NCBI GenBank assembly: GCA_009778375.1
Contig: WRJW01000168.1
Coordinates: 1-8,022 of the forward strand
Direction: 5' to 3'
Source: Bacteroidota bacterium
GTDB lineage: Bacteria; Bacteroidota; Bacteroidia; Bacteroidales; UBA932
Length of the DNA stretch: 8,022 nucleotides
The translations under genes and the position numbers were made by a program. This document shows, piece after piece, positions 1 through 7,422 of this stretch (the first letter of the stretch is position 1; each line of letters starts with the position of its first letter). Below the pieces are notes generated by a model that worked only from the letters and a program-made list of their open reading frames with translations, had not been told where the DNA came from and did not search any database.

Positions 1-1
1 C

Positions 2-19
2 CAAGAACCCCAAGAACCC
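2..19. repeat. Short tandem direct repeat, two copies of CAAGAACCC
   Basis: Two perfect, directly adjacent copies of the 9-mer CAAGAACCC lie at 2-10 and 11-19. They sit just beyond the stop codon of the SIS-domain gene at the left edge of the window, so further copies could exist outside it. No hairpin with a T-run, which would mark a terminator for the leftward genes, is visible in 1-42. No function can be assigned. Confidence 0.5.
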
Positions 20-42
20 GAAAAGTAACAGTCTGATATCGT

Positions 43-804
43 CTACAACACCTTTACCCTGCGTTTGTACTCGGCTAACGCGGCGTCTAAGCGTTCACGG
101 GCGGTGGCGTCTCCGGGAATATTGTGCGAAGGATGAATGTAGAGGTGTACCCCGCGGTCGGCCAAAATTTCGGCTACGGTTGTTACCGTCATCCATACCA
201 AAGTCACAAACCCCAAAGTCGATACAGGGCCGACCTTATCAAAGTGATTTTTGAGGGGCACCGAGGCGTCTACTAAGGGAACGCAAGAATCAACGACCAC
301 ATCGCCCAACTGGAACAGCGTCTTGCCGCACGAGTGGCGCGTCTGTTTGTCGGCCGATTCGGCGGCCGAACCGAATACCACCACCTTCATCCCCCTCTTT
401 TTGGCTTCGAGGGCTACGTCAATGTTTACGTTGTTGATGCCTGTATGCGAAAAGAGCCACACGGTATCGCGGGGGTCAAAATCGTATCCCTTCATTATCT
501 CCACTCCGTATCCTTCGGCACGTTCCAAAAAGAGGAACTGATGCACCCCCATCTCGCCCGTAATGCGGGTAAAAAAAGTAAGGGGGAGTTCGACCATTGG
601 GTGAAAACCCACAAAACCACCAATCCGGGGATACATCTCTTCTACGGGTATGGTAGCATGGCCGCAACCAAAAGTATGTACCCAACGGCCGGATTCGATG
701 GAGTCGGCCATTAAAGTAGCGGCTTTTTTAATGTTGTCTAACTGGGTGGACTCAATGCGGTCCATAACGCCTCTGGCGTTTTTAATCCATTCTAATGCTA
801 ACAT
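43..804 (-). CDS. SIS-domain sugar-phosphate protein, UPF0309-like (probable isomerase or phosphosugar-binding protein)
   Basis: The 253-residue product has the layout of the UPF0309-type SIS (sugar isomerase) family, which is about 250 residues long. After an N-terminal helical part, residues 43-64 carry a glycine/histidine loop (FGCGHA) followed by PVEEMYPRIGGF. Residues 117-142 hold the second SIS signature, where LFSHTGINN stands in place of the usual S-x-SG-x-(N/T) phosphate loop, followed by the A-x-x-A-K-x-R-G helix. Residues 191-214 form the C-terminal hydrophobic helix. No signal peptide is seen, so it is cytoplasmic. SIS proteins bind phosphosugars and usually isomerise or deaminate them, or act as sensors. 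The exact reaction here is unknown. The ATG at 804 lies 10 nt after the MFS stop and is the only start that fits the family length. It is probably the last gene visible in the leftward operon and would act after the ROK kinase has phosphorylated the imported sugar. Confidence 0.85.
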   Translation of the reverse strand: MLALEWIKNARGVMDRIESTQLDNIKKAATLMADSIESGRWVHTFGCGHATIPVEEMYPRIGGFVGFHPMVELPLTFFTRITGEMGVHQFLFLERAEGYGVEIMKGYDFDPRDTVWLFSHTGINNVNIDVALEAKKRGMKVVVFGSAAESADKQTRHSCGKTLFQLGDVVVDSCVPLVDASVPLKNHFDKVGPVSTLGFVTLVWMTVTTVAEILADRGVHLYIHPSHNIPGDATARERLDAALAEYKRRVKVL

Positions 805-814
805 TTTTATACAT

Positions 815-1936
815 TTATTTGAGTTTGTTTTTGGCTATCGGCAAAAAGAGCATGATCATCATCAAGGCAAATGCCATGGCTATGGGTAAGTAGTTAAATT
901 GAGCCCTGTCAAAGAGCATCCCGATTATTTTATTGAAGGTGAACTGACCGCAGAGTCCCAAGAAAATAACGATCGAAAATACAGTGCCCGATAACTCCTT
1001 AAAAGCGCTTCCAAGGTAGTTGAATACCACCGGATAGGTAGCCCCTACCCCAAAACCGATCAGGGCCGTAGCGCCAAAAATCCAGCCGGTTGCCGGAGCA
1101 AAGTAGAAAAGGGCTACGCCTGTCAATGCCACACTCAGATAGAAATAAAGGGTATTATTGTCTTTCCATTTTTTCATGAGAAAACCCAGAAAAAAACGTC
1201 CGATGAGCATTCCCACCGTGAACCATGTTAGAGAGAGGGTCGCCATATTGGAGGCCATGCCCTGGTTGTGCTCCAAAAACCGAACGGTAAAATTGCCGGT
1301 AATTCCTTCGAATCCGCTTTGAAAAAAGAGGAGGCATGCAAAAAGAAGCAAGGCGGGATATTTTAATAAACGCCACATCCTCCCCAGCGAAACCTTTGCA
1401 TTTGGCTTTGGCTTTGGAAAAGATATCACGAAAAAGAAAAGAATCACCACCGCCATGGCCACCGATACACAATTGAGCGGAAGCCTAAAATTATCGCTCC
1501 AAAAATAGTTTAACAAGGTCCACAACAATGCGCCGATGCAGTAAAAAGCGCCAAGTTGGCTCAATCGGCTGCCTCGCGTTTTGTCGTCATAAATCTCTGC
1601 AACCACCGCATTGGTGGCGCCATTGAGGATCCCGCCGCCAACGCCCAATAACAACATGGAGCCGTGCAGCAGAGGCAAAGTCGTTACACGGGCCAATCCC
1701 TGAACGCCCACAAGCGCAATAGTTGCAGCGGTAATCATCAATCCCTTATACCCAAACTTATCTACCACCGGGCCAAAAAGCACCGTGCCAATAATGATTC
1801 CAACAGACAATGTCGCCGGCAAGGCATTGGCGCCTTGACCCAGATGGGAAAGAATCGGCCCCAAAGCCAACATGGTTACGCCAAAAAATGCCAAACCGGC
1901 ACAGGCAGCCACAAAAACAAGAATTTTTTTATACAT
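815..1936 (-). CDS. MFS transporter, probable sugar importer (FHS-like)
   Basis: A 373-residue membrane protein with about 12 hydrophobic segments, six in each half around a basic loop at residues 174-192 (PKPKPNAKVSLGRMWRLLK). MFS motif A (GPVVDKFGYKG) is at residues 55-65 between helices 2 and 3. A glycine-rich segment with N105 and N109 (about 98-114) and the GFGVGATYP stretch near residue 294 recall the fucose/glucose:H+ symporter (FHS) group, which is an inference from pattern. The reading frame is open further upstream, but those extra 39 residues are charged, lie inside the kinase gene and resemble no MFS leader. The start at 1936 (MYKKILVF) is therefore used, 11 nt after the ROK kinase stop. 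The neighbours (sugar kinase upstream, SIS protein downstream) point to uptake of a sugar or amino sugar. The substrate cannot be read from the sequence. Confidence 0.87.
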   Translation of the reverse strand: MYKKILVFVAACAGLAFFGVTMLALGPILSHLGQGANALPATLSVGIIIGTVLFGPVVDKFGYKGLMITAATIALVGVQGLARVTTLPLLHGSMLLLGVGGGILNGATNAVVAEIYDDKTRGSRLSQLGAFYCIGALLWTLLNYFWSDNFRLPLNCVSVAMAVVILFFFVISFPKPKPNAKVSLGRMWRLLKYPALLLFACLLFFQSGFEGITGNFTVRFLEHNQGMASNMATLSLTWFTVGMLIGRFFLGFLMKKWKDNNTLYFYLSVALTGVALFYFAPATGWIFGATALIGFGVGATYPVVFNYLGSAFKELSGTVFSIVIFLGLCGQFTFNKIIGMLFDRAQFNYLPIAMAFALMMIMLFLPIAKNKLK

Positions 1937-1947
1937 ATACGCTAAGA

Positions 1948-2895
1948 TTAACTCTTTTCTCTGATGACTAAATGGGCCGCGCCCAACAAACCTGCCTCTT
2001 CTACCCGAGCGGCAGTAAATTCGGTTTGGCGAATGCTTATGGGCTGGGCCCAACGGAGCGCTTCGCGATAGATGTCGTCAATAAACGGCACGGCAGGTCC
2101 AAAGATACCTCCGCCCCAAATTACTTTTTGGGGGTTTAACAAGCTGACGATATTGGCCGAAGCCATGCCCCAAAATTCCACTGCCTTGCGTAAAACCGCT
2201 ACCGAAACAGGGTCGCCGGAGGCATAATGGGCAAACACATCGTAGGCCGATATTTCTGCTATCTTTTTTTGCCGCATAGGGCCGTTATAGGTTGCGTCCT
2301 CTTCCAGCATTTTGCGCGCCTGTATCCCCAGACCCTCGCCGGATGCATACGATTCGAAACATCCACAAGCATTATAATCAGATAAATACGGAGGTTGCAA
2401 AGCCATCCAGCCGGCGGCGCCAATTATATCGCTCTGTCCGTGTAACAGTTTGCCGTCTATCAAAATACCCACCCCGATTCCCGTACCCACGGCCATAAAA
2501 ACCGCATTGTCGCATCCCTGAGCGGCCCCTTTCCAAACCTCTCCCAAAATATGGCAACTGCGGTCGCTCTCTATAATAACAGGTACCGACAACTCCGACA
2601 ATTCAGCCCTGATATGGTCGGCAAGGGGGTAATCGTCCCAACCGGGGATGTTAGGAGCCCACACCAGTCCGGTCTTGGAATAAACAATGCCGGGAATGCA
2701 AATACCTATTCCATCAATTTTTGCGGGAGCCGAAGCAGTTAAAACTTTGCGAATCACTTCTACGGCTAAATCTCCAACCTGATTTCCGGATCGCTGCTCC
2801 AACAATTGTTTACAGTGGTGATACATACGACCGTCCGATTCAAAAAGGGCTCCGGCAATCTTGGTTCCTCCGATATCGAGGGCAATCACAGACAT
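1948..2895 (-). CDS. ROK-family sugar kinase with an altered sugar/zinc-binding region
   Basis: The 315-residue product has the ROK fold signatures in order. The first phosphate loop DIGGTK is at residues 7-12, a CIPGIV stretch at 66-71, APNIPGW at 80-86, the presumed catalytic Asp111 in the ESDRS segment (usually END-x-N), the second glycine loop GTGIGVGIL at 137-145, and the adenosine-side WGGGIFGP at 260-267. Two family hallmarks are changed. The ExGH sugar-binding motif is replaced by GAAGW at 159-163, and the CxCGxxGCxE zinc motif is shortened to ACGCFE at 176-181, leaving Cys177 and Cys179. The protein would phosphorylate a hexose or amino sugar with ATP in the cytoplasm; the substrate is unknown, and a non-canonical activity is possible. 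The frame continues upstream into the helicase gene, but the ATG at 2895 fits the family N-terminus and lies one base past the helicase stop, suggesting translational coupling. Confidence 0.9.
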   Translation of the reverse strand: MSVIALDIGGTKIAGALFESDGRMYHHCKQLLEQRSGNQVGDLAVEVIRKVLTASAPAKIDGIGICIPGIVYSKTGLVWAPNIPGWDDYPLADHIRAELSELSVPVIIESDRSCHILGEVWKGAAQGCDNAVFMAVGTGIGVGILIDGKLLHGQSDIIGAAGWMALQPPYLSDYNACGCFESYASGEGLGIQARKMLEEDATYNGPMRQKKIAEISAYDVFAHYASGDPVSVAVLRKAVEFWGMASANIVSLLNPQKVIWGGGIFGPAVPFIDDIYREALRWAQPISIRQTEFTAARVEEAGLLGAAHLVIREKS

Positions 2896-2896
2896 A

Positions 2897-5800
2897 CTAT
2901 TGAGTTTTTGATTTTTCAGGAGGCGAAGATAAGGGAAAAACCGGAATATACCACACATAACCTTCGACCTGCTTGTAGCCCATTTGGTGTAATGCCTGTA
3001 TGTATTCCTCCATTTGGCGCTGGTGGGCGGGAACAGGTTTCCCGAATTTATAATCAATAATGAGGGTACGCCCCTCTTTTTCCATGACCCGATCGGGACG
3101 AATGGTTCGGCTCCTCTCGGAGGGTAGTAAAATGGAAGCCTCGTTGCGGAGGATCCAACTACCGTCAAACCATCCCAATGCCTGAGGCTGAGACAGTGCC
3201 CCACGAAGGGTTGCAACGTATTGGGCCTGTTCCGTTTTATCACGAGACAACACGCCCTCCTGGACCAATGCTGCAACAGCAGTATCAATATCGTCAGAGG
3301 TACGGATTTTAGAAAGTAGGGCGTGAAGGATTACCCCCTGTGTTCTGGGAGAAGTGGATGCTGCCTCAGGCGTCTCGTCGGCGAGTCGTGTCCGAAGCCT
3401 AAGGGTCGGGACAGAGGAGGCGTATTGCGTCAGGAGATAGCCTGTTTCTTTTTCTCTTGATGGAGCGCGCACAGGATAAACAGGGGCTCCAAAAGTCCGG
3501 CAATCAGGTTCGGAATTATCTGTATACTCCCCCTCTACAAACAATTGGTTCCCAAGAATGCGGGCCAAGCTTTGCGGAGCGTTCCCGGCTTGAGGCAAAA
3601 AGAGATGCAATTCGTCAATGGCGCGGGTGGCGGCCACATAAAACACATTCAGTTGATCAATCTGATACTGAATTTTTTCGTGTACATAATCTTGAGTAAA
3701 CAGGCTCTGAGCCATTTGAGAAGAGTAGCGCTGAGGTATAAGAGGCAAGCGGTTTAAAGGTGGTTTTGTGGGCCTAACCCACAAAACAGGGGCCTGCACA
3801 GAACGGTAATCCAACTCCCAATCGCAAAAGGGGATAACCACAACGGGATACTCCAATCCCTTGGATTTATGAATAGTTAAAATATTTATGGCAGATCCCG
3901 ATAGAGGTAAGCTGAGGGTTACCCTGTTGCCGTTTTGCTCCCACCATCGGACAAAAGAAAAAAGATCTCCGGGACTCTTTTTAGCAAAATTAAGTATTTG
4001 GTTGTGCAACTCTTGAATAAATGGAAAAGAGGATGCTCGCTCCGTCCAGCCCAATATTCTGATCACCTCTTCAAAAGCCTCAGGAAGGGAATAATACTGT
4101 AACGGCCCACTCCACAAAGTAGGGGGACAGGGGGTATTTAACTGGATGCAAAGTTGTTCTATCAGACGGTTGTTCAATCCATCGCAGGGAAACACAAAGC
4201 GTTTAAATATCGCTACTATTAATTGTACCTCCGGCGACCGGTCTAAAAACAAACTGTCGGGAGATACCACTTCAAAACAGTAGCCTCTTGCTTCGGGCCT
4301 TTCTTTAAAAGCCATTAAGGCAGAGGTGATTTGTTGTCCATGATCGTTTTTTCTAACCAAAATGGCTATATCCGAAGGCAAAAAACCCCTCTTTTGCAAC
4401 TCTATAATCAAAAACGGCAGGCGTTCCAATACGCGCTCTTTAGCCGATTGTTCTTTTGTTGGCTCTTTGACGGGTACTACCTTGGTTATGGATACATAAC
4501 CTCCACTGCCGGCTTTGTTTGGAGCAACATCTTGTTTTACATCGTTATATGCTTTTGTTATTTCCTCGTTGGCAAAGGTTGCCGTCAGTTGTTCAAAAAG
4601 AGACCCCACAGTATTCACTAATACCTCTCGGCTTCGCCAGTTTTGCTTTAGTACCTTCCTTTTAATTTTATCTTTGTACACACATAAATCCTCTTCCATA
4701 CCTCCGCCCAAAATCTGCCAGTCGCTGTTGCGCCATCGGTAGATAGACTGCTTGACGTCGCCCACCACCCAGGATACCCCTCCCTGAGACAATCCGTTAT
4801 GTACAAGGGGAAGTAAACTATTCCACTGCAAGACCGACGTATCCTGAAATTCGTCTAAAAGAAAATCGGAATAACGACACCCCATACGTTCCAAAACAAA
4901 TGGGGCGTCACTTTGAGCTGTGAGTTTACTCAACAGCAAGAGGGTTTGGCTCAAATGTACCGCATTATCGTTGGCCAAAAGGGTGTTTATGTGGCGGACA
5001 ATATCGGCAGCAAGCCCCATTTGAGGCAAAAGTTCAAGGGTCGATTTTAGGGCAATTCTGGTAGGCGCCTCAGCGTCATAAAAGTCCATACAGGGCTGTA
5101 TCAAGCTGCGCAAGGAACCCAATATCGCTTCGATCTGCGATGCTTTGGGATCGTTTTTACCACTCCAGGCCGACTCATCGTTCAAGGCTTTCCTCAAAGT
5201 ATTGGGAGGGAGGTATTCACCTCCTTTTACCTTGTTAAAATAACGCATAAAGGACAGAGATTTTCCTTTAAAATCGGTAGTACTCAACCCATGGTCGGAC
5301 AAAAAACTTATTACTTCCTCCGCATGAGCCTCCATCTGTCGACAAAAGTGTACATCCCAATCGCGCAACTCCTGCATATAGGCGAAGAGATATTCTTTGT
5401 CGCAAAGCTTGTCCATCAAATCCGCTCCAAAACTTCGGAACCGTTCGTCAAAAACCTGTTTACCCACCTCGGCCAGTGCTTCCTGTACATTCCAGCGCTT
5501 CCCCTCCTGAATCCACTCCGACAACATGGCTCCAATCCATTTTCGATTTTGCCCGTGGGTAGCCACTTCGTCTACCACTTCGTCAATAGCTTCTTGCAAA
5601 AGTCGCTGACTATCAAGCTCTATTGTATATGCAGGAGGCAATCCCGCCTCCCAAATAAAAGAGTGCACCACTTTTTGGAAAAAAGCATCGATGGTATAGA
5701 CAGAAAAACGGCCGTAATCGTGAAGAATGGCGCTACGCAACGCTACGGCTTGCCCTCTCTTTCCCTCCTCCGGAGCCAAACTTAGCTCGTTCAGATAATC

Positions 5801-5968
5801 AAGGATACGGGTTTTCATCTCCTCCGTTGCATTGCGCGTAAAGGTCAGGGCCAATTGATGCAAATAGGCCTGAGGATGGTTTTGTTCCAGCAACCGTTCC
5901 ACAAAAGCCCGAGTCAGGGTATAGGTCTTACCCGAACCTGCAGAAGCTCGATAAATAGTCATGCTCAT
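2897..5968 (-). CDS. UvrD/AddA-like helicase with C-terminal RecB-type nuclease domain
   Basis: About 1023 residues counted from the ATG at 5968. Superfamily 1A helicase motifs appear in order: Walker A ASAGSGKT (8-15), motif Ia LTFTRNATEEMK (41-52), Walker B LLDEFQDT (370-377), motif III VVGDVKQSIYRWR (401-413), NWRSR (443-447), motif V ILTIHKSKGLEYP (696-708) and motif VI FYVAATRA (776-783). The C-terminus holds a RecB-family nuclease: His882, Asp959, the IIDYK segment with Asp972 and Lys974, and the Q-x-x-x-Y helix (Gln985, Tyr989). This is the layout of AddA or RecB, which resect double-strand breaks for recombination. The AddB-type partner normally expected is not in the window. Possible starts are TTG 5977, ATG 5968 and ATG 5962. 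The TTG lies inside a predicted -7 box, so an ATG is preferred. It is the first gene of a tight leftward cluster with sugar genes. Confidence 0.92.
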   Translation of the reverse strand: MSMTIYRASAGSGKTYTLTRAFVERLLEQNHPQAYLHQLALTFTRNATEEMKTRILDYLNELSLAPEEGKRGQAVALRSAILHDYGRFSVYTIDAFFQKVVHSFIWEAGLPPAYTIELDSQRLLQEAIDEVVDEVATHGQNRKWIGAMLSEWIQEGKRWNVQEALAEVGKQVFDERFRSFGADLMDKLCDKEYLFAYMQELRDWDVHFCRQMEAHAEEVISFLSDHGLSTTDFKGKSLSFMRYFNKVKGGEYLPPNTLRKALNDESAWSGKNDPKASQIEAILGSLRSLIQPCMDFYDAEAPTRIALKSTLELLPQMGLAADIVRHINTLLANDNAVHLSQTLLLLSKLTAQSDAPFVLERMGCRYSDFLLDEFQDTSVLQWNSLLPLVHNGLSQGGVSWVVGDVKQSIYRWRNSDWQILGGGMEEDLCVYKDKIKRKVLKQNWRSREVLVNTVGSLFEQLTATFANEEITKAYNDVKQDVAPNKAGSGGYVSITKVVPVKEPTKEQSAKERVLERLPFLIIELQKRGFLPSDIAILVRKNDHGQQITSALMAFKERPEARGYCFEVVSPDSLFLDRSPEVQLIVAIFKRFVFPCDGLNNRLIEQLCIQLNTPCPPTLWSGPLQYYSLPEAFEEVIRILGWTERASSFPFIQELHNQILNFAKKSPGDLFSFVRWWEQNGNRVTLSLPLSGSAINILTIHKSKGLEYPVVVIPFCDWELDYRSVQAPVLWVRPTKPPLNRLPLIPQRYSSQMAQSLFTQDYVHEKIQYQIDQLNVFYVAATRAIDELHLFLPQAGNAPQSLARILGNQLFVEGEYTDNSEPDCRTFGAPVYPVRAPSREKETGYLLTQYASSVPTLRLRTRLADETPEAASTSPRTQGVILHALLSKIRTSDDIDTAVAALVQEGVLSRDKTEQAQYVATLRGALSQPQALGWFDGSWILRNEASILLPSERSRTIRPDRVMEKEGRTLIIDYKFGKPVPAHQRQMEEYIQALHQMGYKQVEGYVWYIPVFPLSSPPEKSKTQ

Positions 5969-5974
5969 TTCCAA

Positions 5975-5982
5975 CAAAGTTA
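5975..5982 (-). promoter_or_regulatory. Predicted Bacteroidota -7 promoter element for the leftward operon
   Basis: Read on the minus strand this is TAACTTTG, an exact match to TAnnTTTG, the -7 consensus of Bacteroidota housekeeping promoters. Transcription would begin roughly at 5968-5971, leaving almost no leader before the ATG at 5968 and about 8 nt before the ATG at 5962. No convincing TTG at -33 is seen. The match is short, so it could be chance, but its position and direction are right. Confidence 0.5.
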
Positions 5983-5995
5983 CGGAATTATTTTG

Positions 5996-6003
5996 TACTT
6001 TTG
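5996..6003 (+). promoter_or_regulatory. Predicted Bacteroidota -7 promoter element for galM
   Basis: The plus strand reads TACTTTTG, an exact match to TAnnTTTG, 31 nt before the galM ATG at 6035. That gives a leader of about 25 nt. It points away from the leftward -7 box only 13 nt away, so the two genes seem to share a compact divergent promoter region. No clear -33 TTG lies at the usual spacing. Confidence 0.5.
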
Positions 6004-6034
6004 TCCGTTACGTTCAGAACTTTTTATACAAAAT

Positions 6035-7159
6035 ATGATGAAAAATGCAATCCCCTGGCTTACGGCAGCCACGCTCTGCTTTGGATGCAACGGCCAAAAA
6101 CTTGATCTGATCAAGGCTACTGATTTTACGGCCGAAGTCGACGGCAAAAAAATAGGACTTTACACCCTTTCGGCCGGAAATCTGACCATGCAGGTAACCA
6201 ATTACGGAGCGCGGATTGTGTCGCTGTGGGTTCCCGACCGCAATGGCCGATACCGGGATGTTGTCCTTGGTTATGAACATATTGACCGTTACCTGCACAA
6301 CACCGGCGAACGATTCCTTGGATCCGTGGTGGGACGTTATGCCAACCGCATTGCAGGAGGTCGCTTCTGTTTAGACGGTAATGAATACACCCTCCCGCAA
6401 AACAACAACGGTCAGACCCTCCACGGCGGGGTAAAAGGTCTTGACGGCGTGGTTTGGGATGTTGTGTCTGTAAGCACGCATAAACTCGAACTAAGCTATG
6501 TTGCAGCCGACGGAGCAGAAGGTTTTCCCGCCAACCTCTCCATCGATATGACCTATACATTGACACCACAAAACGAATTTGTCATTACCTACAAAGCAAA
6601 TACAGATGCTCCCACTGTGGTCAACCTTTCTCACCACTCTTTTTTCAACCTCAAGGGTGAGGGAAGGGGAAGCGTACTCGACCATATACTGACCATTCAT
6701 GCGAGTCACACCACACCGGTCGACAGCGTGTTGATTCCCACCGGCGAAATAGCTTCCGTAGTCGGCACTCCCTTTGATTTTCGTAAGCCTCGTGCCATTG
6801 GCGAGCACATTGGCGACGATAACGAGCAGTTGCGTTTGGGTGCAGGCTACGACCACAATTGGGTGCTCGACCGCACTTCTAATGAGATAGAACCGGCCGC
6901 TACCCTTTGGGAGCCTGTAAGCGGACGTTTCGTGGAAGTGCTGACCGACCAGCCGGGCATTCAGTTTTACAGCGGCAATTTCTTCCCCAAAAATGGTGTA
7001 AAAGGGAAATATGGGCGTCCCCTTAATTATCGCGAATCCTTAGCCCTCGAAACCCAAAAATTTCCCGACTCCCCTAATCACCCTCACTTTCCCTCGACGG
7101 TATTGCGCCCGGGAGAAACTTATACCCACACTTGTATCTATCGATTTGGGGTACAATAA
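6035..7159 (+). CDS. galM: Aldose 1-epimerase (galactose mutarotase), probable exported lipoprotein
   Basis: A 374-residue galactose mutarotase, which interconverts the alpha and beta anomers of galactose, glucose and similar aldoses. Key motifs are all present: NRIAGGRF (104-111) with Arg105, LHGG (129-132) with His130, VNLSHHSFFNL (196-206) with the presumed catalytic acid His201, GYDHNWVL (271-278) with Asp273, and LALETQKFPDSPN (336-348) with the presumed catalytic base Glu339. Residues 1-18 form a hydrophobic leader ending LCFGC, a loose lipobox with Cys18 as possible lipidated residue. The -3 residue is Cys, which is atypical, and no acidic export signal follows, so a periplasm-facing location is likely. 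The start is ATG 6035, with a second ATG directly after it; the longer frame back to 5855 overlaps the helicase gene and would hide the leader. It is transcribed divergently from the sugar operon, which fits a shared role in carbohydrate use but does not prove it. Confidence 0.93.
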   Translation: MMKNAIPWLTAATLCFGCNGQKLDLIKATDFTAEVDGKKIGLYTLSAGNLTMQVTNYGARIVSLWVPDRNGRYRDVVLGYEHIDRYLHNTGERFLGSVVGRYANRIAGGRFCLDGNEYTLPQNNNGQTLHGGVKGLDGVVWDVVSVSTHKLELSYVAADGAEGFPANLSIDMTYTLTPQNEFVITYKANTDAPTVVNLSHHSFFNLKGEGRGSVLDHILTIHASHTTPVDSVLIPTGEIASVVGTPFDFRKPRAIGEHIGDDNEQLRLGAGYDHNWVLDRTSNEIEPAATLWEPVSGRFVEVLTDQPGIQFYSGNFFPKNGVKGKYGRPLNYRESLALETQKFPDSPNHPHFPSTVLRPGETYTHTCIYRFGVQ

Positions 7160-7182
7160 ATACCGCAAATTCACCCACGAAA

Positions 7183-7213
7183 AAGCAACTACATCTCTAT
7201 AACTGCTTCTTTT
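7183..7213 (+). terminator. Weak candidate terminator after galM
   Basis: AAGCA at 7183-7187 can pair with TGCTT at 7204-7208 across a 16-nt loop, and a TTTT run follows at 7210-7213. The stem has only five pairs and is AT-rich, so this is at best a marginal intrinsic terminator. It is placed sensibly, 23 nt after the galM stop codon, and no better hairpin was found before the repeat region. Confidence 0.25.
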
Positions 7214-7219
7214 CCATTG

Positions 7220-7244
7220 TGGAGAGTGTCGGAGTCGAACCGAC
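7220..7244 (-). other. tRNA-like 3' fragment (T-arm plus acceptor 3' strand)
   Basis: On the minus strand, 7244-7228 forms a perfect T-arm with stem GTCGG/CCGAC and loop TTCGACT. It is followed by a seven-base acceptor strand ACTCTCC (7227-7221) and an A at the discriminator position; the CCA tail is not fully encoded, since CAA follows. The matching 5' acceptor strand (GGAGAGT), a D-arm and a proper anticodon arm with T33 are not found upstream. The only nearby hairpin is CCCC/GGGG at 7248-7264 with a nine-base loop. So this is a tRNA 3' end without the rest of the gene. Such leftovers commonly mark the far end of an element that integrated into a tRNA gene, an inference that fits the accessory look of the DNA to its right. 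Confidence 0.55.
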
Positions 7245-7270
7245 GCCCCCCTGTCGATGTGGGGTTGTAG

Positions 7271-7400
7271 CTGTCATCCAGTGGCTTGGCAAAGTTGGGG
7301 ATTCAACCGTATGCCGTTTAGACTGCCACCGGCGGTTTTCGTGCCGCTTCAGTTTGGATGGTCACTCCACCTCCCCATTTCGCAAAACCGCTTGTTGGAC
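7271..7400. repeat. Structured cassette-flanking repeat, copy 1 (attC-like)
   Basis: Noncoding, GC-richer than the Fic ORF beside it. In plus-strand order the boxes are CTGTCAT (7271-7277), ATTCAAC (7301-7307), GCCGTTT (7313-7319), AAACCGC (7385-7391) and GTTGGAC (7394-7400). ATTCAAC and GTTGGAC fit the integron attC outer boxes RYYYAAC and GTTRRRY, and span exactly 100 bp. GCCGTTT and AAACCGC can pair with one mismatch, like attC L boxes; GCGGTTTT (7332-7339) also pairs perfectly with AAAACCGC (7384-7391). A second segment with the same boxes lies at 7764-7894 on the other side of the Fic ORF. The middle is not conserved between the copies. A dispersed noncoding repeat unrelated to integrons is the main alternative. 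Confidence 0.6.
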
Positions 7401-7422
7401 GGTCTCCCTTATCTTTCTCCTT

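Noticed and set aside
251..714. Open frames on the plus strand across the SIS-domain gene.
   Set aside because: They are antisense shadows of a well-supported gene and match no family.
1937..2053. An upstream start for the MFS transporter adding 39 residues.
   Set aside because: The extra residues lie inside the ROK kinase gene, are arginine-rich and are unlike an MFS N-terminus; the ATG at 1936 is well placed.
2896..3288. An upstream extension of the ROK kinase frame by 131 residues.
   Set aside because: It lies entirely within the nuclease domain of the helicase gene in another frame, and the ROK N-terminal phosphate loop begins right after the ATG at 2895.
5855..6034. A longer galM start that adds 60 residues.
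   Set aside because: It would overlap the helicase gene and both predicted promoters, and it would bury the hydrophobic leader that begins at 6035.
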